This document shows, piece after piece, positions 1 through 5,393 of a DNA stretch of 8,729 nt. This DNA comes from Aquifex sp. (GTDB lineage Bacteria > Aquificota > Aquificia > Aquificales > Aquificaceae): assembly GCA_015487405.1 (NCBI GenBank), contig WFPV01000151.1, positions 1 through 8,729 of the forward strand, given 5' to 3'. Numbering within the stretch: the first letter of the stretch is position 1; each line of letters begins with the position of its first letter. A model generated the notes under the pieces. That model was not told where the DNA came from, made no database searches, and worked only from the letters and a program-made list of their open reading frames with translations. Both the position numbers and the translations under genes were made by a program.

Positions 1-210
1 ATCCTCCCTAAGATGTTCTTCTAAAAATGCTTTTAAGGCAGATTCAGGGATGAGGTATTGTCTACCTATCTGAATACTTTTGATTTTCCCCTCAACTGCT
101 ACCATTTCCCAAGTTCTGCGGTATGACCGCCTTATTATTTGTGCTACTTCCTGAATTGTATATATCCTCTCCCCGTTTATTATCCTTTGGGCTATATCGT
201 TATTACTCAT
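1..210 (-). CDS. Excisionase/MerR-like helix-turn-helix DNA-binding protein (3' end outside window)
   Basis: A reading frame starts at the ATG at 210-208 and runs off the left edge after 70 codons without a stop. Residues 17-65 fit the excisionase-type HTH (HTH_17, winged-helix MerR-like) layout: YTIQEVAQIIRRS (17-29) as the helix-turn-helix, then VEGKIKSIQIGRQYLIP (39-55) as the wing and a terminal helix ALKAFLEEH (58-66). Proteins of this family bind DNA and often act as recombination directionality factors, or as small regulators in mobile elements. An in-frame TAG lies about 15 nt upstream and no other start codon lies between, so the ATG is fixed. No convincing Shine-Dalgarno is visible, but an upstream frame ends 8 nt inside this gene, which suggests translation by coupling. 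The domain call is solid from the pattern; the biological role is unknown, and it could be an ordinary chromosomal regulator. Confidence 0.8.
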   Translation of the reverse strand, partial: MSNNDIAQRIINGERIYTIQEVAQIIRRSYRRTWEMVAVEGKIKSIQIGRQYLIPESALKAFLEEHLRED

Positions 211-307
211 TATTTCTAATAATGTCTAATGGATTTTTCCTTAGTCTATCAACATACTTCAAAAACTTTTCCCTTGACTTAATTCTGACTTGATACGAGA
301 ATGTAGT
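203..307 (-). pseudogene. Start-less 34-codon frame, probable C-terminal remnant of an unidentified protein
   Basis: On the minus strand an open frame lies between an in-frame TAA (310-308) and its own TAA (205-203). Its translation contains YQVRIKSREKFLKYVDRL and then RKNPLDIIRNNE. This is charged and amphipathic, reads like real protein, and is unlike the low-complexity output of random AT-rich DNA. There is no ATG or GTG in it, and the only TTG would leave about 19 residues. It ends 8 nt inside the helix-turn-helix gene, a typical arrangement of co-translated neighbours. I infer the tail of a gene whose front was lost, or cut off when the lipoprotein gene region was joined. The family is not recognised. 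A candidate rightward promoter lies in the same bases, so the coding look could be chance. Confidence 0.35.
274..302 (+). promoter_or_regulatory. Candidate sigma-70-type promoter for the plus-strand block
   Basis: TTGACT at 274-279 matches 5 of 6 bases of the -35 consensus. It is followed after exactly 17 nt by GAGAAT (297-302), which matches the -10 box at 4 of 6 positions including the key A2 and T6. Transcription would begin near 309, only about 12 nt before the ATG at 321, giving a very short leader. The rest of the gap holds no clear Shine-Dalgarno. It is the only intergenic space at the head of the eight-gene block. Confidence 0.4.
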
Positions 308-320
308 TTATAGTTAAGAA

Positions 321-908
321 ATGTTTTTATTAATTTTTTTAACGTCTTTACTTATGCTTTCCTGCGGTCCTAAATACAAGATTGTAAAAACCTACATCCC
401 GCCCAAGGACGAAGCCTGCCTAAAAGGTTGTAAACGCCGGCTCGCCGAGTGCAAAAACAAGTGCTTTGAAAACTACAGGAAGTGTTTAAAAGAGAGTGCG
501 GATAGGGCTAAAAAGATTTACGAAGTCCTCTACGAAGACTATAAAAGGAGTTTAGAAGATTACTACTTTCAGTATAGGGAGTATTTATTCGCTTTAGAGA
601 GGTTCAGGAGTATTGAGTATTCTTTAAGGGAAGACTACAAGTTCTATAGCAGAATTTGTTCAAAGTATAAAGATAGGGAAGCCTGTAGGAGAAGGGATTA
701 CCTAAAGAGGTTTTTAAGAAATCTGCCTTACGAAAGACCGGTGAAGCCCGTAAGACCGGTTAAACCTGACTACAGAAGGATTCTCGCAAAAGAAAGTAAG
801 GCATGTAACTGCGACTGCAGATGCACGCAGGAATACAACGTGTGTTTCCAGAGCTGCGGAGGGAGGATAGAGACGAAGAAGATTTGTGTAGAAAACTGCG
901 ACAGGTAA
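321..908 (+). CDS. Cysteine-rich lipoprotein with paired CX3C motifs, function unknown
   Basis: This is a 195-residue predicted lipoprotein. A hydrophobic N-terminus (2-14) ends in the lipobox LSC with C15 as the lipid-attachment site. It lacks the usual positive residues before the hydrophobic stretch, yet an in-frame TAA 3 nt upstream of the ATG rules out a longer start. Beyond C15 there are 15 cysteines in a clear pattern. Near the N-terminus C33, C37, C44, C48 and C55 follow CX3C-X6-CX3C-X6-C. C113 and C122 lie in a long, charged, Tyr-rich predicted helix (56-130). A proline linker with a duplicated RPVKP (139-149) follows. The C-terminus has C162, C164, C166 and C168 alternating, then C175/C179 and C189/C193 as two more CX3C pairs. 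Disulfide-pinned helical hairpins or metal binding outside the inner membrane are plausible inferences. I do not recognise the family. plsY follows after 10 nt. Confidence 0.8.
   Translation: MFLLIFLTSLLMLSCGPKYKIVKTYIPPKDEACLKGCKRRLAECKNKCFENYRKCLKESADRAKKIYEVLYEDYKRSLEDYYFQYREYLFALERFRSIEYSLREDYKFYSRICSKYKDREACRRRDYLKRFLRNLPYERPVKPVRPVKPDYRRILAKESKACNCDCRCTQEYNVCFQSCGGRIETKKICVENCDR
735..770 (+). repeat. Two tandem copies of an 18-nt unit encoding RPVKPx
   Basis: Positions 735-752 and 753-770 are imperfect direct copies (both begin AGACCGGT) inside the lipoprotein gene. They encode RPVKPV followed by RPVKPD at residues 139-150. They form the proline-rich hinge between the helical middle and the cysteine-dense C-terminus. 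Confidence 0.7.
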
Positions 909-918
909 ACTAATATAC

Positions 919-1497
919 ATGCTCGGAGTCCTATTAGTCCTCTTCTCTTACCTTCTTGGGGCCATCACCTTTGGTGAAATTATAGCGAGAATAAAAGGAG
1001 TGAACCTTAAGGAAATAGGAAGCGGAAACGTGGGAGCTACAAACGTAAGCAGGGCTCTCGGGAAGAAATACGGCGTTCTTGTCTTTTTCCTGGATATGCT
1101 GAAAGGATTCATTCCCACCCATTTGGCGATTAAGCTCTTCGGTTTGAGCTCGGTGTGGGTTACGCTCACGGGGCTTGGAGCTGTCTTAGGACACATGTTT
1201 CCCATATTTTTCGGATTCAGGGGAGGAAAAGGAGTAGCCACAGCTTTCGGAGTTCTCCTCGCCGTCTCACCGAAGGTAGCTCTATTTTCCTTCTTAGTGT
1301 GGATTTTGGTGGTTTCCTTTACACGTTACGTTTCCCTTGGTTCAATAACCGCCTCACTCTCTGCTGTGTTCTTCCTTATGGTAAGCGATATGCCGAACAA
1401 TATCTGTATAATGGCTCTCTTGATAGCCTTTCTCATAATTTTCAAACACAAGGACAATATTTCAAGGTTACTCAGCGGAACGGAGCACAGGATTTAG
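919..1497 (+). CDS. plsY: Acyl-phosphate:glycerol-3-phosphate acyltransferase PlsY
   Basis: PlsY is an integral inner-membrane enzyme that moves an acyl group from acyl-phosphate (made by PlsX) to glycerol 3-phosphate, the first committed step to lysophosphatidic acid and phospholipids. All three family motifs are present. Motif 1 is SGNVGATNVSR (35-45). Motif 2 is GGKGVAT (102-108), preceded by GHMFPIFFGF. The C-terminal block has H177 and N180 and ends in LLSGTEHR. LDMLKG (58-63) is also typical. The 192-residue length and multiple hydrophobic spans (about 1-22, 50-75, 79-100, 109-130, 135-155, 158-175) fit the usual seven-helix protein. The ATG at 919 lies 10 nt after the lipoprotein stop with only a weak Shine-Dalgarno (CAGG), and the stop lies 1 nt before the next start, so it is probably co-transcribed with both neighbours. 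Confidence 0.96.
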   Translation: MLGVLLVLFSYLLGAITFGEIIARIKGVNLKEIGSGNVGATNVSRALGKKYGVLVFFLDMLKGFIPTHLAIKLFGLSSVWVTLTGLGAVLGHMFPIFFGFRGGKGVATAFGVLLAVSPKVALFSFLVWILVVSFTRYVSLGSITASLSAVFFLMVSDMPNNICIMALLIAFLIIFKHKDNISRLLSGTEHRI

Positions 1498-1498
1498 T

Positions 1499-2941
1499 AT
1501 GTTCCTTTACGTTTTTTTAATAAATCTTATTTTGGGGACGCTTCGCGTTCTTTATATTCTTTTCTATCCCATAGACCTTTCCCCCGAAGAGGCTCAATAC
1601 TGGGACTGGTCCCGGCACTTAGACCTCAGCTACTATTCCAAGCCCCCTATGGTGGCTTACCTAAACTTCATCTCCACGCAGATCCTTGGAAATACAGAGC
1701 TCGGAGTTAGGATAAACGCCGTTCTTCTTGCCTTTCTTCTTTCTTTGGTAACTTACTTCTTCGTTAAAAAGGTGTTTGACGAGAAAGTCGCCTTTGTGGC
1801 GTCCACACTGCCGAATCTCTTCGTGGGTTTATCCATAAACGCCGTTATCTTTACCACAGACTCACCTCTAATCTTCTTCTGGGGATTGAGTTTAATAGCT
1901 CTTTACTTTGCGGTGGAGAAAAATAGACTTTCCCTCTGGCTACTTGTCGGATTGTTGGGAGGGCTCGCTTTTTTGAGCAAGTATCCCGCGGTTTTCTTGC
2001 TTCCTTTAGGTATTCTTTACGTCTTTCTTGTGAAGCCCGAGCTTCTCAGGGATTTGAAAATTTACTCCTCAGTTGTTGTAGCATTCATAATTTCCCTTCC
2101 CGTTTTATGGTGGAATATAAAGCACGACTTTGTATCCTTTAAGCACGTTTCAAAGCTCGCGGAGAAGGGGAGCTCTTTTCCGAACATTTCCTCCTTTCTT
2201 GAGTTCTTAGGAGGTCAGGTTCTTCTGCTTTCCGTAATCCCCTTTTTTATACTCCTTTACGCTTGGTTTGATAGTATAAGAAAACGTAGAAAGAATCTTC
2301 TGTTTTTCACCATATTCTCCCTTTCTGTGTTTCTTTTCTTTGCTTTTCTTTCCTTAAAAAAGAGAGTTTACGCCAACTGGGTTGGTTTCGGTTATTACGC
2401 AGGTAGTGTTCTTATTGCCTATTACTTCGTAAAGAGCCCAAGAATTCTAAAGTTATCCACAGTCCTTTTAGGAGTTCTCCTGACTCTACTCCTTCACTTT
2501 ACTCCTCTTTTTGATTGGCTGGGTCTTAGGAAGCTTTTGCCCCCTAAGAGGGACCCCACGAAGTTTTTAGTGGGCTGGGAAAAGCTCGGGAAAGAGGTGA
2601 GTAAGCTTTACACGGGAAGGGAGCTCATCTTTTCTCACGCCTACCAGATATCTGCGGAGCTCGCCTTTTACGTAGAAGGGAATCCGAGAACTTTTGTCTT
2701 TCACCTTGGAAGGAGAACCCAGTATTACCTCTGGAGAGACTGGCTAAAGGATTATAAAGGCAAGGAGGCTATTTTCGTAGGCTACCATCCACCGCCGAAG
2801 GCGGTATTTAAAAGTTTTAAAGAAGTTAAGTTCATTAAGAAAGTTCCCGTTTACTGGCGGGGTGAGAAGGTCAGGGAGTTTTATATTTTTAAGTTAAGCA
2901 ACTTCTCGGGAGTGTTCTATGAAAAGCCCGTGGGTTATTAG
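1499..2941 (+). CDS. GT-C membrane glycosyltransferase, PMT/ArnT-like
   Basis: This 480-residue polytopic protein belongs to the dolichyl-phosphate-mannose mannosyltransferase/ArnT superfamily (Pfam PMT_2 type). Such enzymes take a sugar from a polyprenyl-phosphate carrier and transfer it on the outer face of the inner membrane. After the first membrane helix, the first loop carries the family signature DLSPEEAQYWDW (26-37), whose acidic residues are expected to be catalytic. SYYSKPPMVAYL (44-55) follows. Later come the typical TTDSPLIFFW and GGLAFLSKYPAVFLLPLG. About ten hydrophobic spans occupy residues 1-350, and a soluble C-terminal domain of roughly 120 residues follows, as in relatives. 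Sugar and acceptor (lipid A, protein or another glycan) cannot be told from sequence. It starts 1 nt after plsY and its last 23 nt overlap the next gene, which may act with it. Confidence 0.87.
   Translation: MFLYVFLINLILGTLRVLYILFYPIDLSPEEAQYWDWSRHLDLSYYSKPPMVAYLNFISTQILGNTELGVRINAVLLAFLLSLVTYFFVKKVFDEKVAFVASTLPNLFVGLSINAVIFTTDSPLIFFWGLSLIALYFAVEKNRLSLWLLVGLLGGLAFLSKYPAVFLLPLGILYVFLVKPELLRDLKIYSSVVVAFIISLPVLWWNIKHDFVSFKHVSKLAEKGSSFPNISSFLEFLGGQVLLLSVIPFFILLYAWFDSIRKRRKNLLFFTIFSLSVFLFFAFLSLKKRVYANWVGFGYYAGSVLIAYYFVKSPRILKLSTVLLGVLLTLLLHFTPLFDWLGLRKLLPPKRDPTKFLVGWEKLGKEVSKLYTGRELIFSHAYQISAELAFYVEGNPRTFVFHLGRRTQYYLWRDWLKDYKGKEAIFVGYHPPPKAVFKSFKEVKFIKKVPVYWRGEKVREFYIFKLSNFSGVFYEKPVGY
1536..1548. 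repeat. 13-mer GGACGCTTCGCGT with inverted repeat (copy 1)
   Basis: This lies inside the glycosyltransferase gene, read as G-T-L-R-V. It is identical to 5285-5297. The core ACGC-TTC-GCGT is a perfect 4-bp inverted repeat around a 3-base loop, and the other strand contains GCGAAGC. Confidence 0.6.
2791..2805. repeat. Perfect 6-bp inverted repeat with GAA loop
   Basis: ACCGCC-GAA-GGCGGT lies inside the glycosyltransferase gene about 115 nt before the next gene's start. There is no T-run directly after it (ATTTAAAAG follows), so it is not a normal intrinsic terminator. Confidence 0.6.
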
Positions 2942-3773
2942 AACCCTCAAACTCTTTTTTCCGATTGTCCTTTGGGGTTTTATTATTTATAACCTATTAC
3001 CTTTCGGGTACTTTGAGATTTACGATGTTAAGGAAAAAATCGCACCGAGACCTTACGTAGAGGAAATAACTTATTACTTTGGGGCAAAGGTAGATGACCC
3101 TGAAGAAGTCCTAGAGGTTATGAACGAGAAAGGAGTTGATAGATTTTTCGGCTTTGTTAAAGGAATTTACAAAAACAGAATTTTTCCTTTGAGTGAAATT
3201 CCTAAGTGTGACTTTATAATCTTGAACGACGTTCCTCTTCCGCAGAAACTTCTGAACTTCTTTTTTGAATTTCTACCTTACAAACTCATTGCTGGTAGGG
3301 AAATTAGTTTTACCTACCACTTAGAACCTGTCCCCTCTTACTGTAAGGTGCTGTTTACTTACACCCTCTATGAAGACTATCCGAAACTTTTGAGAGATTT
3401 CCTTTTGGACCGCTCTCGAAACTTCGTCTATAAGCGGGTGTACGGCAGACTCGTATTTGAAAGGAATATAGTGGTAAACGGCAGGAACAAGGTAGAGATA
3501 TACGCTTACTCCACGAGGAGCTTTTACTATCCCGGTGAAAGCACTATATACCCTTTTAAGCTTTTTGTAAACACCAACAGGAGTAACACCCTCGTTATAG
3601 TTTTTCGGGACGGAAAACCCTTCAGAGTCTACGATACTGACCGAGTAGTGGTTAAGATTAAAAAGGAGGGAGAGTACGTAGTAAAAGTTTACAAGTACCG
3701 TTTTAAATTCCTAAACTATTACTTCGGTCTTCGTTTCGTGGCTTACTCTTCCCCTATTCGGTTAACTTATTAG
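2919..3773 (+). CDS. Membrane-anchored extracytoplasmic protein with probable C-terminal Ig-like domain, unknown function
   Basis: The 284-residue protein has a basic start (MKSPWVIRTLK) and one hydrophobic segment (about 10-29), then no further membrane span, so it is probably a signal-anchored protein with its body outside the inner membrane. Residues 30-190 have no motif I recognise. They are rich in Phe and Tyr, with only two cysteines, both in this part. Residues 190-284 look like a beta sandwich: VEIYAYSTRSFYYPGES, then FRDGKPFRVYDTD, KEGEYVVKVY and a final YSSPIRLTY. This resembles the Ig-like tail of PHP-type phosphoesterases, which often end in a similar SNPI motif; here no PHP metal site is visible. 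A Shine-Dalgarno GGGAG (2908-2912) lies 6 nt before the ATG, inside the glycosyltransferase gene. The 23-nt overlap implies coupled translation and suggests, without proof, joint work on an envelope glycan. Confidence 0.75.
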   Translation: MKSPWVIRTLKLFFPIVLWGFIIYNLLPFGYFEIYDVKEKIAPRPYVEEITYYFGAKVDDPEEVLEVMNEKGVDRFFGFVKGIYKNRIFPLSEIPKCDFIILNDVPLPQKLLNFFFEFLPYKLIAGREISFTYHLEPVPSYCKVLFTYTLYEDYPKLLRDFLLDRSRNFVYKRVYGRLVFERNIVVNGRNKVEIYAYSTRSFYYPGESTIYPFKLFVNTNRSNTLVIVFRDGKPFRVYDTDRVVVKIKKEGEYVVKVYKYRFKFLNYYFGLRFVAYSSPIRLTY

Positions 3774-3779
3774 GTTAGA

Positions 3780-4343
3780 ATGAAAGTTGTGCGTGCCTTT
3801 GTGGGATTCTTCGCCAACAAGAGTATTCACGAGCTGTCGGAAAGATTGAGAAAAGAGGCGGGTTACGGTATAGTTGGAAAGTGGGTAGAGCCCCAAAATT
3901 TCCACATAACTCTCCAGTTCTTGGGAGATATAACCGAGAGACAAGCTATAGATGTAATAAAGAACCTTCAAGAAATAGCAAAAAGGAATATACCCTTTAA
4001 GCTTACCTATAAAGGTTTGGGCGTTTTCCCCGATACTAAGAAAGCGAGGGTGCTCTGGATAGGAGTGTCCAGGGGTTCAGAAAAGCTAAAGAATCTTGCA
4101 AAAAATGTGGAGAGAATGAACGCGAGGGTAGGTATCCCTCCCAGCCCGAAGGGCTTCGTACCCCACCTGACGATATGCAGAATAAAGCAGTACGACAGAA
4201 AGGTCTTAAACAACCTTCTCAACAAATACAGAACCATCGAGTTCGGGGAAGAAGAGGTAAACCGCATAGCACTAATATCCAGCACCCTCACCTCCGTAGG
4301 ACCCATATACACCGTTGTCGAAGAGTTTCACTTAGGGGTGTGA
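3780..4343 (+). CDS. thpR: RNA 2',3'-cyclic phosphodiesterase ThpR (2H family, formerly 2'-5' RNA ligase LigT)
   Basis: ThpR hydrolyses 2',3'-cyclic phosphate RNA ends to 2'-phosphates in the cytosol. In vitro it can also join tRNA halves through 2'-5' bonds. The two catalytic HxT motifs of the 2H superfamily are intact: H42-I-T-L within NFHITLQFLG (40-49), and H129-L-T-I within GFVPHLTICRI (125-135). The 187-residue length is normal for the family. Other family marks are the starting MKVVRAFVGF strand, VFPDTKKARVLWIGV, and the C-terminal strand ending YTVVEEFHLG. It begins 6 nt after the preceding stop, with AGGT (3772-3775) as a weak ribosome site partly formed by that stop codon, and ends 3 nt before purM. 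Biological substrates in bacteria are poorly known; nothing in the context defines them here. Confidence 0.93.
   Translation: MKVVRAFVGFFANKSIHELSERLRKEAGYGIVGKWVEPQNFHITLQFLGDITERQAIDVIKNLQEIAKRNIPFKLTYKGLGVFPDTKKARVLWIGVSRGSEKLKNLAKNVERMNARVGIPPSPKGFVPHLTICRIKQYDRKVLNNLLNKYRTIEFGEEEVNRIALISSTLTSVGPIYTVVEEFHLGV
4143..4155. repeat. Perfect 5-bp inverted repeat with GAA loop
   Basis: AGCCC-GAA-GGGCT lies in thpR, just before the codons for the second catalytic HxT motif. It has the same loop and closing C-G pair as the repeat at 2791-2805. Confidence 0.55.
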
Positions 4344-4346
4344 GAG

Positions 4347-5342
4347 ATGCTCACCTATAAATCTGCAGGTGTAGATATAGACAAGGCTAACGAGTTTGTG
4401 AAGTACATAAAAGAGAAAGTTAAAAGGGAGTTCAACTTAGACGCCATAGGGGGCTTCGCCTCGGGTGTTCCCATAAGGGGTTATAAGGAGCCTGTAATCT
4501 TTACTACCACCGACGGAGTGGGAACAAAACTTAAAGTTGCTCAAGCTCTAAATAAACACGATACCGTAGGGATAGACCTCGTCGCTATGAACGTGAACGA
4601 CCTTATAACAACGGGAGCGGAGCCCTTCCTCTTTTTGGACTACATAGCCACCGGGAAGCTGGAGCTTTCCGTAATGAAGCAGGTGATTGATGGAATAGTG
4701 AGAGGATGCAAGGAGGGGGAAGTCATATTGGCGGGAGGAGAGACCGCGGAGATGCCCGGCTTTTATCCCGAAGGAGTTTACGACCTTGCGGGTTTCTGCG
4801 TGGGAATATGCGAAAAAAATGAAGTGATAATGGGAAAGGAGATAAGGGAAGGGGACATTCTTATAGGACTGCCCTCCTCCGGATTTCACAGCAACGGCTA
4901 CTCACTTATCCGGAAAGTTTTAGAAATAAAGGAAATAAAGTATACGGATTTCGTAGAAGAGCTCGGAAAAACCGTAGGGGAAGTCCTTCTCACTCCCACA
5001 AGGATATACGTAAAAGAGATTAAAAAACTTAAAAAAAAGGTAAAGATAAAAGGTTTGGCACACATCACGGGCGGGGGAATCCCCGAAAACCTTGCGAGAA
5101 TACTTCCCGAAAATACAAAAGCCGTTGTAGAAAAAAGGAAACTTCCTAAAAATCCCGTTTTCCCGTGGATTCAGAAACTCGGAAACATTCCCGAGGAGGA
5201 GATGTTCCGCACCTTTAACATGGGAGTAGGGATGATAATAGTTCTGTCCGAAGAGGATAGTGATAAGGCTTTAGAAATTCTTAAGGACGCTTCGCGTATA
5301 GGAAGGATAGAAAAAGGAAACGGAGAGGTCGTTATACTCTGA
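4347..5342 (+). CDS. purM: Phosphoribosylformylglycinamidine cyclo-ligase (AIR synthetase)
   Basis: PurM closes formylglycinamidine ribonucleotide to aminoimidazole ribonucleotide using ATP, the fifth step of de novo purine synthesis, in the cytosol. The 331-residue protein is complete and carries the expected blocks in order: YKSAGVDIDKANEFV at the start, TTDGVGTKLKVA (glycine-rich), GIDLVAMNVNDLITTGAEP, LAGGETAEMPGFY (nucleotide and phosphate binding), LIGLPSSGFHSNGYSLIRK, LTPTRIYV, HITGGGIPENLARILP, and MFRTFNMGVGM near the end. The Shine-Dalgarno AGGGG (4334-4338) sits 8 nt before the ATG, in the end of thpR, and only 3 nt separate the two genes, so they form one transcript. No other purine gene is in view, so this purM is separated from a classical pur operon, as is common in compact genomes of this kind. 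Confidence 0.97.
   Translation: MLTYKSAGVDIDKANEFVKYIKEKVKREFNLDAIGGFASGVPIRGYKEPVIFTTTDGVGTKLKVAQALNKHDTVGIDLVAMNVNDLITTGAEPFLFLDYIATGKLELSVMKQVIDGIVRGCKEGEVILAGGETAEMPGFYPEGVYDLAGFCVGICEKNEVIMGKEIREGDILIGLPSSGFHSNGYSLIRKVLEIKEIKYTDFVEELGKTVGEVLLTPTRIYVKEIKKLKKKVKIKGLAHITGGGIPENLARILPENTKAVVEKRKLPKNPVFPWIQKLGNIPEEEMFRTFNMGVGMIIVLSEEDSDKALEILKDASRIGRIEKGNGEVVIL
5285..5297. repeat. 13-mer GGACGCTTCGCGT with inverted repeat (copy 2)
   Basis: This is near the 3' end of purM, read as K-D-A-S-R, a different reading frame from copy 1 at 1536-1548. The nucleotide identity is therefore not due to shared protein sequence. Confidence 0.6.
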
Positions 5343-5353
5343 CGAAAATTCTG

Positions 5354-5359
5354 TATAAT
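5354..5359 (+). promoter_or_regulatory. Consensus -10 box (TATAAT) for bpsA
   Basis: A perfect TATAAT follows the purM stop by 11 nt. Transcription would start near 5366, giving a leader of about 28 nt that holds the strong Shine-Dalgarno before the TTG at 5394. The -35 region is poor (TTATAC at 5332-5337, 16 nt away, is the best candidate), so the promoter may be weak or need an activator. It would let bpsA be expressed apart from thpR-purM. Confidence 0.45.
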
Positions 5360-5381
5360 AACCATTTTGCAAAATCCCAAC

Positions 5382-5387
5382 GGAGGT
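5382..5387 (+). promoter_or_regulatory. Strong ribosome binding site that sets the bpsA start
   Basis: GGAGGT is the best Shine-Dalgarno in the window. It lies 6 nt before the TTG at 5394. It would fall inside the coding sequence if translation began at the earlier in-frame TTG at 5367, so it argues for 5394. Confidence 0.7.
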
Positions 5388-5393
5388 AAGGAG

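Noticed and set aside
211..230. Imperfect repeat TTTCTAAT / TGTCTAAT as an operator
   Set aside because: It is too short and AT-rich to separate from chance, and it overlaps the possible coding remnant.
1155..1520. 121-codon plus-strand open frame inside plsY
   Set aside because: It overlaps plsY almost wholly in another frame, has no family features, and plsY is unmistakable.
2791..2820. Hairpin ACCGCC-GAA-GGCGGT as an intrinsic terminator
   Set aside because: It is deep inside a gene and is followed by ATTTAAAAGTTTTAA, which has no continuous T tract right after the stem.
4007..4312. 101-codon minus-strand open frame opposite thpR
   Set aside because: It is antisense to a gene with both catalytic motifs intact; the translation looks like a shadow, and no ribosome site was seen.
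5367..5393. Longer bpsA start at TTG 5367
   Set aside because: It would start at the predicted transcript start and place the GGAGGT ribosome site inside the coding sequence.
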